A DNA stretch of 64,000 nucleotides from Myxococcus virescens. GTDB taxonomy: Bacteria; Myxococcota; Myxococcia; Myxococcales; Myxococcaceae. The first letter of the stretch is position 1; each line of letters opens with the position of its first letter. The notes below the pieces were generated by a model. It had not been told where the DNA came from. It ran no database searches and saw nothing but the letters and a program-made list of their open reading frames with translations. The position numbers and the translations under genes were made by a program. Below, one piece after another: positions 1-7,660 of the stretch. Where the stretch lies: positions 1,387 to 65,386 of the forward strand of contig NZ_FNAJ01000025.1 of NCBI RefSeq assembly GCF_900101905.1, given 5' to 3'.

Positions 1-454
1 CTTCCGGCATCACGGCGAGCGGGACGTCGCCTCACCTTCAAGGGGAACAACGACCTGGGGTGCTCAACGCCTTCCGGCATCACGGCGAGCGGGACGACCA
101 CGCTGAGATGGCCGAGATGATGGAGGGTTGGTAGTGCTCAACGCCTTCCGGCATCACGGCGAGCGGGACAGTACGAGGTCGAGCGCATCGAAGGCTTCCC
201 GATTCAGTGCTCAACGCCTTCCGGCATCACGGCGAGCGGGACTGGTGGTGCCCGTGACGGGTATCCGCAAGGTCTTGTGCTCAACGCCTTCCGGCATCAC
301 GGCGAGCGGGACGCAACAGCACCCAGGCGCAGCTACTCGTGGATGCGTGCTCAACGCCTTCCGGCATCACGGCGAGCGGGACGGAGCCATCGTGAAGGCT
401 TGGGACCGCTCGCTGAAGGTGCTCAACGCCTTCCGGCATCACGGCGAGCGGGAC
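1..454 (-). CRISPR. CRISPR array, right end only; 36-bp repeats
   Basis: Six identical 36-bp repeats lie at 60-95, 134-169, 207-242, 277-312, 347-382 and 419-454. The last 25 bp of a seventh fill 1-25. Six spacers of 34-38 bp separate them (26-59, 96-133, 170-206, 243-276, 313-346, 383-418). The array continues beyond the left edge. On the plus strand the repeat starts GTGCTCAACG and ends GAGCGGGAC. Read on the minus strand it ends GTTGAGCAC, which resembles the ATTGAAAS-like 3' handle common in type I/III repeats. I therefore infer minus-strand transcription, the same direction as the cmr genes, with the leader at 455-740. All repeats are perfect copies, including the one next to the presumed leader. 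Confidence 0.97.
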
Positions 455-740
455 AGCCCGCCTGAATCTCCCAGCAGTTCCGCCAACTTACCACCTCCCT
501 TTTCAAGCACCTCCCCTTCTTTCGCCAGGGTTGTGCCTCCCGGACCCTACCCAGAAATCCGAACCCCATGGAATCACTCAGCTTTTCATCGTTCATGCAC
601 CTATTCACCTGTCAAAGAGCCTCAACCCCACGAAACAACAGGGGAAATCGTCCATTTCGAGGGCGCGGGCCTCCGCCACGGCGAGGTGCTTGAATGTCAT
701 TCATCATACAACGCCCCCCGCGCGCGGTGGAGCAGCTCCC
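455..740 (-). promoter_or_regulatory. Presumed CRISPR leader between cmr6 and the array
   Basis: This 286-bp non-coding stretch is visibly less GC-rich than its surroundings and joins the cmr6 stop to the first repeat. On the minus strand it holds a TTGACA box (plus-strand TGTCAA at 610-615) and a TATGAT box (703-708). They are not spaced as one promoter. A perfect 12-bp inverted repeat, TTCAAGCACCTC at 502-513 and GAGGTGCTTGAA at 683-694, brackets most of the region. Short overlapping reading frames here look spurious. The leader role is inferred from position and composition. Confidence 0.6.
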
Positions 741-1808
741 TCAGCGTCTCTCCACGTCCGTCCCCATCCGAGCGAGCAGCGCGTCCCTTCGCGCCTCGAG
801 TTTGGGGCTCTTGACGAGCGACCGCAGCGCCCTGGCCCCAGTGTCACGCGCTTCGGGGGACAGGGAGACCAGCCGCGACAGCCACTCCGTCTCGAAAACA
901 GTCAACACCTGCTTCTGCTCCAGTTTGTCCGCGCGCCGGGCCTCCACCCACGCCAGGAACTCCGTCAGCGCCGGCGTGGCGCGAACGGGAGGCCTCGGCG
1001 GCTGGATGGCATAGGGCCCTTCCCGCACGAGCCTGCCGTACCCCGCCGCCGTCTTCCCGCCCACGCCCCAGTGGCGCAGCGCCTCGTCCAGGCGCCGCGC
1101 GGTCCACGCCAGGAAGGCCTCCGCCTGCGCGTCCGCCTCCGTGCCCGGCGCCAGGCTCAGCGCTACGAGGAAGCGGCCTCCGGGGCGCACCGACAAGAAG
1201 GCCACGGGGTTGGGCGGCTCGTAATCGCTCGGCCACTCGGCCTTGCCGCCATACCAGCCGGAGTGATGGACCGTGAGCACGTCCCGAGCCAGGAACGACT
1301 GCGCGCGGTCCAGCCCCGTGACGCGCGAGCACGGCACCCACTGCGCGTCATGGAAGATGACTTCGCCCGCGTGCGCCTGCTCCGGCGCGCCGCCCTCCCC
1401 TGCCACGCCGAAGAGCCTGCGGCGCTCCTCCGCCGCGCCATCGCCGTACACCGCGCGCAGGTAGCCCGCGAGCACGCCCTTCAGCGACGAGCCCGGCACC
1501 ACGGGCACGCCCCACGTATGGTGCAGCGTCAGCCCCACCCCGGTGGGTGAAGCGTTGCCATGCCCCACCAGCAGGCAGCTCTCCGCGCGCGCCGTGAAGG
1601 TCGCCGTATAGGACTGCCGGAGCGCGTCCTCCCAGCGCTTGAAAGCCTCCGCGTAGTCGTCTGGCTCGGGGTGCTGCGCCAGGCGGCTCAGCCAGCCGTC
1701 CCAAAGGCCCGCGTCGTGGTCCTTCTCCGGGGCATAGCGCTCATACACGAGCCCCGCGTGCGCGCTCTTCCCAACGGCGCCCACCACCCGGCGAAGGGCC
1801 TCACGCAT
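741..1808 (-). CDS. cmr6: Type III-B CRISPR RAMP protein Cmr6
   Basis: A 355-residue RAMP-superfamily subunit that would cap the crRNA 3' side of the Cmr complex. The family signature is clear: GHGNASPTGVGL at about 82-93, then the Gly-rich RAMP loop PGSSLKGVLAGYLR at about 105-118. It is the last cas gene of the minus-strand operon. Its ATG at 1808 overlaps the cmr5 stop by 8 bp, so translation is likely coupled. The CRISPR leader follows directly. The length fits Cmr6 proteins and I see no damage. Confidence 0.93.
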   Translation of the reverse strand: MREALRRVVGAVGKSAHAGLVYERYAPEKDHDAGLWDGWLSRLAQHPEPDDYAEAFKRWEDALRQSYTATFTARAESCLLVGHGNASPTGVGLTLHHTWGVPVVPGSSLKGVLAGYLRAVYGDGAAEERRRLFGVAGEGGAPEQAHAGEVIFHDAQWVPCSRVTGLDRAQSFLARDVLTVHHSGWYGGKAEWPSDYEPPNPVAFLSVRPGGRFLVALSLAPGTEADAQAEAFLAWTARRLDEALRHWGVGGKTAAGYGRLVREGPYAIQPPRPPVRATPALTEFLAWVEARRADKLEQKQVLTVFETEWLSRLVSLSPEARDTGARALRSLVKSPKLEARRDALLARMGTDVERR

Positions 1809-2199
1809 GGCCCTGCTCCTCCGAAGGGAAGGTGGCCTGCACCGCGCGGCGGAACCACACCAGCAGCCGGAGCGACTCGCGCGTGGCCAGCATGTACGCG
1901 TCCAACTCCAGCGCGCGCACCGCGCCCGGCAAGCCCTTCTTCAGCGCCTCCGCGGACAGGCCCGGGAGCCTCGCCCGCTCCAGGCACCACTCCAGGTCCT
2001 TCAGCAAGCGATCGGCGGCCGTGTTTCCGACCTCCCGCTCCAGGAAGGCGAGCGCCGCCGCCAGCCCGTCGCGCAGCACCGCCGCGCCCAGCCCATTCAC
2101 CCGGGGCTTGTAGTCCGCGCGCAGCGCCTGGCCCTCGACCTTCCGCACCCGCGCATAGGCATCGAGCGCACGCTGTTGCTCCCGTGTCTGTCCGGTCAT
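1801..2199 (-). CDS. cmr5: Type III-B CRISPR small subunit Cmr5
   Basis: A 132-residue, all-helical, charged protein placed between cmr4 and cmr6, where Cmr5 is expected. The start is ATG at 2199 (MTGQTREQQ), which forms an ATGA overlap with the cmr4 stop. A longer upstream frame would run into cmr4 and is rejected. The sequence AYARVRKVEG near the N-terminus and LLKDLEWCLERA in the middle are in keeping with the small-subunit family, which forms the inner filament of the complex. Identification rests on size, helicity and position as much as on motifs. Confidence 0.85.
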   Translation of the reverse strand: MTGQTREQQRALDAYARVRKVEGQALRADYKPRVNGLGAAVLRDGLAAALAFLEREVGNTAADRLLKDLEWCLERARLPGLSAEALKKGLPGAVRALELDAYMLATRESLRLLVWFRRAVQATFPSEEQGHA

Positions 2200-3140
2200 C
2201 GGCCACCTCGCGCATCTGGAGCGCGCCACGCCAGCAGCCGGCACCGCCCGCGTCCCACGGTGGCCTTGCCTCCCAGCTGAAGCACCGTGCCCTCACCGCC
2301 GAACGCCGCATCCAGCACCGCGTCCGCCGCCAGCTTGCGCGGCGCCGGGTTGAAGGTGCCCGTGGCCCCCATCACCCCCACGAGCAGCGTCTCCGCGGGC
2401 AAGCTCTCCTCCGTCCAGAGCTGCCCCTTGGCCGCGGTGCCCGTATCCGGGTCGATGCTCACGCGCGTGTCCACCTGCGTGGCCGTCTCCCACAGGAAGG
2501 ACATCGTCTCGTCATCCACCAGCACCAACCGCTTCGCCAGCAGCGCGCGCTCTGCCTCCGGCAGCATCCCGGCAAGCCCTTGGGCCCAGGCGTCCAGGGC
2601 CGCGTCGTCCTCCAGCGACACCGGCAGGTCCAGGTCCTCCAGGTACACGCGAGGCTCCGCCGTGCCGACGCCGCACACGACGGCGCTGGTCCACACGGAG
2701 GCCACGCGGGCGCGGCGCTGGGTCAAGGGCTCCACCTTCGGCCAGACCCCCTCCTCCCCGCCCAGGTCCCGCCGAGCGAGCGCGAGCAGCATGGGCGAGG
2801 TCACCAACGCGAAGGTGCCCACGAAGCTGCGCACCGGCAGGGCGAGCAGCCGCGCGTCGCCCACCACCAGCGCGCCCGCGTAGTCCCCGGGCTCGTCGCC
2901 CTCCGGGCCCGCCTTCGCCCGCCGAGGCCCGAAGACGGCGTCGTGCAGGCCACACACGTCGCTCGACTTGTCACGAGGCCGCCTCAGCTCGCGCAACACG
3001 CCCTTGAGGGACGAGCCGGGGACGAAGGGGATGCCCGTGGCCTTCAGCCGCGCCAGGGGCAGGTCGATGACACCCACGCTCTGTCCGGTGCCGACGTGCA
3101 GCGGTGACAGCGCGTGAAGAAGATAGGGTCGGCTCTCCAT
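2196..3140 (-). CDS. cmr4: Type III-B CRISPR RAMP protein Cmr4, target-RNA slicer
   Basis: A 314-residue Cas7-like backbone subunit. It opens MESRPYLLHALSPLHVGTG, the usual Cmr4 N-terminus. The RAMP loop PGSSLKGVLR follows at about 41-50. Asp26, in VIDLPLAR, matches the aspartate that cleaves target RNA in characterised Cmr4 proteins, so periodic RNA slicing should be intact. The ATG at 3140 lies 2 bp past the cmr3 stop; a longer frame extending upstream is out of place. The stop overlaps the cmr5 start (ATGA). Confidence 0.95.
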   Translation of the reverse strand: MESRPYLLHALSPLHVGTGQSVGVIDLPLARLKATGIPFVPGSSLKGVLRELRRPRDKSSDVCGLHDAVFGPRRAKAGPEGDEPGDYAGALVVGDARLLALPVRSFVGTFALVTSPMLLALARRDLGGEEGVWPKVEPLTQRRARVASVWTSAVVCGVGTAEPRVYLEDLDLPVSLEDDAALDAWAQGLAGMLPEAERALLAKRLVLVDDETMSFLWETATQVDTRVSIDPDTGTAAKGQLWTEESLPAETLLVGVMGATGTFNPAPRKLAADAVLDAAFGGEGTVLQLGGKATVGRGRCRLLAWRAPDARGGR

Positions 3141-3142
3141 GC

Positions 3143-4351
3143 TCAGGCTCCTTGTCCGTGACGGGGCGGTTGCCACACGCCGGGCAGCACCTGCCCCAGC
3201 GCCTCCGCGTGGCCGCCGCCCCAGGAGGCCAGCCACAGCTCGCACAGCTCATCGGCGGTGAAGTCCTCGCCGCCGAGCTTCTCGAAGAAGTAGACGGCGC
3301 CCGCGGGCACCCACCGCCGCGTGGCGCGGGGCTGGCGCCGCACCATGTCCCAGCCCGACACCTCCAGCGGCCGGGGCACCAGCGCGGCGCGCAGCACCAC
3401 GGGCGCGTCGATGCACGGCAACCGGCCCACATAGCGCGGCGGCGCCCCGGCCACGCGCTCGAAGTCGTCCGGCAACCACCCGCGCTGGAACTCCGCGGGC
3501 GTGGCCAGCACCAGGCGCAGGCCGCGCGTCGCCCGGGTCAGCCCATCCGGCGCGACGAAGAGGTTTGAGTCCAACCGCTCCACGTCCGACAGGCGGCGCC
3601 GTCCACCCAGCCCCAACGGGCCGTGAGGCAACCCCTTCGCCGAGTCCGGCCACGCGCAGGACACGCCGAGCGCCCACTCCTCCAGCGTGAGGCGCCCCGC
3701 GTCCCGCGACTGGACGCGCAGCCACTCCACGACCTCGCGGGAGTGGAGCATCGAGTCCTGCGACGCCTGCGTCTCCACGTCGATGGCCAGGTGGATGTCC
3801 GTGCGCGGCGGCGGCGTCTCCCGCTCCGGCACAAGCGAGTCCGGCGCGCCGCTCAGCCACGCCACCATCGTGGCCTCCGGCCAGAACAGGGGCTGCGCCA
3901 GGGGCTTGCCGCGCGCGCTCCGGCGAGGGTGCCACAGCGCCTCGCGGGCGTCGTCCTCGTCCGGCCCCAGCGTCGCGGCGCCGCCGGGGTGGGGCTCCAG
4001 GCGCACCAGCCGCTCCGTGCCCGCCTCGTCGAGGACACGCACCGCGTCGGCGGGGACGGGCCACATCCGATGGGCTCGCGTGAAGGCCGGCTCACCCAGC
4101 GCACGGCGCAGCGCGATGAAGCGCCGGAGCTCCACCCGCGCGGAGTCGTGCTCCCACGTCTCCGGGGACAGCGTAATGCCCTGGTCCGCCATGAGCTCAT
4201 GGCCCCAGGCGGCGCGCAGAGCGCCTCTCACGGTGGTGGGCAGGGGCCACGGCAGCGAGTACCCACGCCCCACCTCCGAGGTGTACCAGCCCCGCCCGTC
4301 CTTGGCCGACAGCCCGTCGCGCGGCAGCAGCGCGAAGCACGCGTCACTCAT
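3143..4351 (-). CDS. cmr3: Type III-B CRISPR RAMP protein Cmr3
   Basis: A 402-residue Cas5-like subunit that would hold the crRNA 5' handle and contact Cas10. The N-terminus MSDACFALLPRDGL and the following segment GYSLPWPLPTTVRGALRAAWG (about 28-48) match the Cmr3 pattern in which an early Arg-Gly loop follows a proline-rich turn. A second Gly-rich block near 240-260 includes GPLGLGGRRRL. The start is ATG at 4351, in an ATGA overlap with the cas10 stop. The gene is intact and in the normal operon slot between cas10 and cmr4. Confidence 0.92.
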   Translation of the reverse strand: MSDACFALLPRDGLSAKDGRGWYTSEVGRGYSLPWPLPTTVRGALRAAWGHELMADQGITLSPETWEHDSARVELRRFIALRRALGEPAFTRAHRMWPVPADAVRVLDEAGTERLVRLEPHPGGAATLGPDEDDAREALWHPRRSARGKPLAQPLFWPEATMVAWLSGAPDSLVPERETPPPRTDIHLAIDVETQASQDSMLHSREVVEWLRVQSRDAGRLTLEEWALGVSCAWPDSAKGLPHGPLGLGGRRRLSDVERLDSNLFVAPDGLTRATRGLRLVLATPAEFQRGWLPDDFERVAGAPPRYVGRLPCIDAPVVLRAALVPRPLEVSGWDMVRRQPRATRRWVPAGAVYFFEKLGGEDFTADELCELWLASWGGGHAEALGQVLPGVWQPPRHGQGA

Positions 4352-6132
4352 CTCGCACCTTCCTTGTCCTGTGCTGAAGCAAGCCCGCGGCCCGCGCGAG
4401 CGAAGGTGTCGGCGACCAGCAGCCGTGCCGCCCATTGCTCCAGTGCGTCCTGCGGCGCCGTGGCCGAGGACAGCTCGAGCCCCACGTCCGCCGGGGTGAG
4501 CGGCTTGGGCGCGCGCCCCGCCTCAGCCCGGGCGAGGATGCGCCCGGCCTCGTCCCGCAACACCTCGGCCAGCTCGGGTGTCGAGGCGACGCCAGCGGGG
4601 AAGCGGCGCGCGAGGGCCGCCACCTCGTGGACCTTGCCCAACGGGAGCGGCAGGGTGTCCCGCGTGAGCAACGCCATGTCCGACTCCAAGCGCGCCACGG
4701 GGTCGGTGCCCCAAGGCGCCGTCCACAGCCGCTCACGACCGGCGTGCTTCGCCACGAGGATGGCCAGTGCGTCGCGGCCCGCCCTCTTCGCGGCGGTCTC
4801 CGCGCGGCGCCCCAGGGCCAGCAGCTCGCCCAGGCTCTCCAGGACATGGCCGATGCCCAACCCCACCGAGAGCGTGGGCACCTCGGCGCCCGTGCCCGCG
4901 AGCGCTCCTTCCAATGACGCACGGAAGGCAACCGCCAGCGCCCGGGCGCACGCGGGCGCGTCCATGGGCGTGACGAAGGCGAGCACGTCGTCCCCACCCG
5001 CGTAGACGAGCACACCCCGGTGCTCCACCTCGACGATGGCCCGCGCCTTCCGAGTGAAGTCCGCGAGCGCCTGGGAGACGCGCTGGTGCGCCAGGTGCCC
5101 GTCGGACCGCTTGGCGAGCGACTCCAGCGCGAGCCCCATCCGGTCCCCGTCCGCCACCAGGCACGCCACGTAGGGGAAGGGCCCCGCGTCCGCGCCCATG
5201 GCGTCCCGCAGCGGCGCCACGAACTCACTGCCGAAGCTGGCGGCGGCCTGGCGGGGTTCGGGGATGGCGTACTCCTCGAAGTACGGCTGCCAGCGCTCGG
5301 GGAGCAGCAACTGGCCGTCGAAGGGGAAGGACTCCACCCAGGGGCGCTGCCTCACGCTCACGGACTGGAAGCCCCGCGCCTCGCACGCGGCGCTGAGCCG
5401 AGCGAGCAGCTCCGGGTGCCGCGTCCCCGCCACTTGGAGCCAGGCCGCCAACCCGATGGAAGGCACGGGCACGAACTGTCCTGGCTGGCCTCCCGCGCGC
5501 TTGAGCACCCCGAGCGCATCCAGCTCTTCGCGCAGGCCAATGCGGAAGTGTCGCCAGAGGTGGCCCGTCTGACGCTCGCGGCGCAGCAGTGACGGACGAG
5601 CGCCGTCGAGGCTCGACTTGTGCGTTCCCTCCGGTGGCCGCTGCTTCCACGGCGCGAACTCGCGCAGGCCCCGCCGGGACTCCAGGGCACGCTCGGCCTC
5701 CGCCAGCGCGTCGGCGTAGCCCGTGGGCGCGTCCTCCACGAGAGCCCAAGCGGCGTGGACCTCCAGGAAGGTGTCGAGTTGCTCCGCGGCCAGCGCCTCC
5801 GCGCCCGGGATGAGCATGGACTGACACTTGTTGAAGACGCGCACCCACTCGGCCCGCAGCCGGGACTTCGCCGCCTCCCGGGCGCGCCGGGCCACCTGCT
5901 CCGGCGCGTCCTCCACCAGGGCGACGACCTTGTTGGCCACCCCGGCGCGCGCGTCCCGAGCCTGGTCCGGGTGAGGGAAGACGAGCGTGGCTCTGGACTC
6001 CAGCAGGGAGACCGCCATGGCCCGGGCCAGGTTCGACAAGACCTGGCTGCCGTACCAGAGGTCCCGCGTGCGGCGGGCCTGCGCGATGTAGCCCTGCACC
6101 GGGCCCACCTTGAGAACGAGGACGTGTTTCAT
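4348..6132 (-). CDS. cas10: Cas10/Cmr2, cyclic-oligoadenylate synthase subunit lacking an HD domain
   Basis: A 594-residue Cas10 large subunit of the Cmr complex. It begins at the first ferredoxin-like region (LKVGPVQGYIAQARRTRDLW), which in HD-containing Cas10 proteins comes after a nuclease domain of some 200 residues. That HD domain is therefore absent, not mutated. The first palm shows ADGDRMG at about 327-333 and the second carries an intact GGDD at about 379-382, the motif needed to cyclise ATP into cyclic oligoadenylates on target RNA binding. The expected output is a second messenger without direct DNA cleavage by Cas10. The start lies 4 bp after the cmr1 stop and the end overlaps cmr3 by ATGA. 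Confidence 0.95.
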   Translation of the reverse strand: MKHVLVLKVGPVQGYIAQARRTRDLWYGSQVLSNLARAMAVSLLESRATLVFPHPDQARDARAGVANKVVALVEDAPEQVARRAREAAKSRLRAEWVRVFNKCQSMLIPGAEALAAEQLDTFLEVHAAWALVEDAPTGYADALAEAERALESRRGLREFAPWKQRPPEGTHKSSLDGARPSLLRRERQTGHLWRHFRIGLREELDALGVLKRAGGQPGQFVPVPSIGLAAWLQVAGTRHPELLARLSAACEARGFQSVSVRQRPWVESFPFDGQLLLPERWQPYFEEYAIPEPRQAAASFGSEFVAPLRDAMGADAGPFPYVACLVADGDRMGLALESLAKRSDGHLAHQRVSQALADFTRKARAIVEVEHRGVLVYAGGDDVLAFVTPMDAPACARALAVAFRASLEGALAGTGAEVPTLSVGLGIGHVLESLGELLALGRRAETAAKRAGRDALAILVAKHAGRERLWTAPWGTDPVARLESDMALLTRDTLPLPLGKVHEVAALARRFPAGVASTPELAEVLRDEAGRILARAEAGRAPKPLTPADVGLELSSATAPQDALEQWAARLLVADTFARAGRGLASAQDKEGAR

Positions 6133-6136
6133 GGGC

Positions 6137-7621
6137 TCACGCTTCCTGCGCCTTGCGGGTTTCCTTCAGCCACAGGAAGAAGGCGTCGCGCAGGTTGTCC
6201 GCGCGCTGGAGTGACTTGAAGAGGGGCTGGTCGTCCTGGGCGCGAAACGCGCGCGCGAAGGGCACGCGGGTGCGCGGGTCGGACTCCTTGAACTGCGTCA
6301 TGACGACATGGCCTCCGCTGGGTGTCCCACGCTCCAGCCACAGCGCGATGGGCTCGAAGCGGCCATCCGCGAGCGGCAAGGCCTTGACGATGAGCGGCGA
6401 TGCGAGCCGGTCCATCTGCTCCCACCGAGTCCCCACTTGCCGCGCCCACTGGAGCTGGACGTCGTCTGGCTCCTTGGGCTGGTAGTCGCCTCCCTCTCGC
6501 CGCTTCTGCTGGAAATGAAAGACAATGGGCAGCCCGAAGCCAGCGCGCGGCCAGGCCGGCGTCGCCGAGTGCTGTGGGCGCGGAGCGTGGACGTCTGGAT
6601 AGGCATTGCCCGCGCGTCTGGATTGCCGGGACGGCCGCGCGAAACGGCGAATCTTGTCGGCCTCGGGCCAGTTGGAGCGGCCCGCGCGCTTCCCCTCGCC
6701 AGGGCTCCGCGCCACGCCCAACAGGTCGGCGCTTCCGGAGAACACAGGCTGCGTGCCCTGACGAAAGTCACGCAGCCAACCCAGCGCGGCCAACCAGGCC
6801 TTTTCGCCGTCACGCTGCCTCGTGTTCGCGTCTCCCCGGAGGAGGTGCGCGCCCCTGAGCAAGGGCATGTCACAGGGATGCTCTGCCAGCTCGGGAGCAA
6901 AGAGCGGCACGTCTCCGAAGAGGCGCCGCAACGAAGCCCGGTCCGCCGAAGCGGGCAACCATTGCGCGATGTCGGGGGCCGAGGGCTCCAGACATACGGA
7001 GCCACAGCCGCGCCGGCCTCGCGAACCATACCCCCCGAACAGAATCCAGGCGCGGACCGCGTTGCGAACCTGCGCCATGGCGTCACCTTCGGGCGCGGTC
7101 ACCTCCAGGTTGAAGCGGAGGCCCGGCTTCCAGCGAGGAACATCCGCCTCCTCCTTCCCGTTGCGAGCCGGCCACAGCGCATAGGCGGGCGGGGCACCGA
7201 GGTCGATCTTCCCTGTGTCCGCGCCAGCGGGCTGGACCTCCGTCACCCGGAGTTCAACCAAGGAGCGCACGGCTCCTTCAGGTGCGCCGGTGGGGCCCTT
7301 GACCTTGGACGCCCGCCCCATACCGCCCCAGAGCTGGCGCTCCCGAAGCGCCAGCTCCTCCGCGCCCGAGGCGCCCCGCATGACGTAGGCATGGCCATAC
7401 AGCGCGCGCCACCAAAAGCGCAGATGTCCGCGCATGGTGGGGACGCGGATGATGTCCACGGAAGGAAGCTCAGGGCTCCGCGCCACTGGCCCGCCGCCCA
7501 GGATGGGCGTGAAGGTCTTCAGCGCCAGTGAGAAGGACTCCAACCTCGGCGCCGAGGCGGAGCGCCGTCGCAAGTGGCTGGCTTCGATTGAAGGAGGTTC
7601 AGGCAGGTCCAGCGAGGGCAT
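6137..7621 (-). CDS. cmr1: Type III-B CRISPR RAMP protein Cmr1
   Basis: A 494-residue Cmr1, the subunit at the 3' end of the crRNA complex. Strong family marks are TPILGGG near residue 40, IRVPTMRGHLRFWWRALYG at about 57-75, and the glycine-rich GGYGSRGRRGCGS near 206-218. I prefer ATG at 7621 because AAGGGG lies 5 bases upstream. A TTG at 7654 would add 11 residues and has no better support. It is the first cas gene, 39 bp after the SAVED-peptidase stop, so the effector and the Cmr genes are probably co-transcribed. Confidence 0.94.
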   Translation of the reverse strand: MPSLDLPEPPSIEASHLRRRSASAPRLESFSLALKTFTPILGGGPVARSPELPSVDIIRVPTMRGHLRFWWRALYGHAYVMRGASGAEELALRERQLWGGMGRASKVKGPTGAPEGAVRSLVELRVTEVQPAGADTGKIDLGAPPAYALWPARNGKEEADVPRWKPGLRFNLEVTAPEGDAMAQVRNAVRAWILFGGYGSRGRRGCGSVCLEPSAPDIAQWLPASADRASLRRLFGDVPLFAPELAEHPCDMPLLRGAHLLRGDANTRQRDGEKAWLAALGWLRDFRQGTQPVFSGSADLLGVARSPGEGKRAGRSNWPEADKIRRFARPSRQSRRAGNAYPDVHAPRPQHSATPAWPRAGFGLPIVFHFQQKRREGGDYQPKEPDDVQLQWARQVGTRWEQMDRLASPLIVKALPLADGRFEPIALWLERGTPSGGHVVMTQFKESDPRTRVPFARAFRAQDDQPLFKSLQRADNLRDAFFLWLKETRKAQEA

Positions 7622-7660
7622 GACGACCCCTTGGCGAGGAGAGGGCACAGGCAATTCCGG

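Noticed and set aside
128-814. Plus-strand frame running through the CRISPR repeats
   Set aside because: It only translates the repeat (LNAFRHHGERD) and leader; it is a by-product of the array.
531-1550. Long plus-strand frame antisense to cmr6
   Set aside because: Low-complexity Arg/Pro/Ala-rich text typical of GC-rich shadow frames; the minus-strand cmr6 has clear family motifs.
2200-2244. Upstream extension of cmr5
   Set aside because: The ATG at 2199 overlaps the cmr4 stop in the ATGA way; the extra residues read as cmr4 antiframe.
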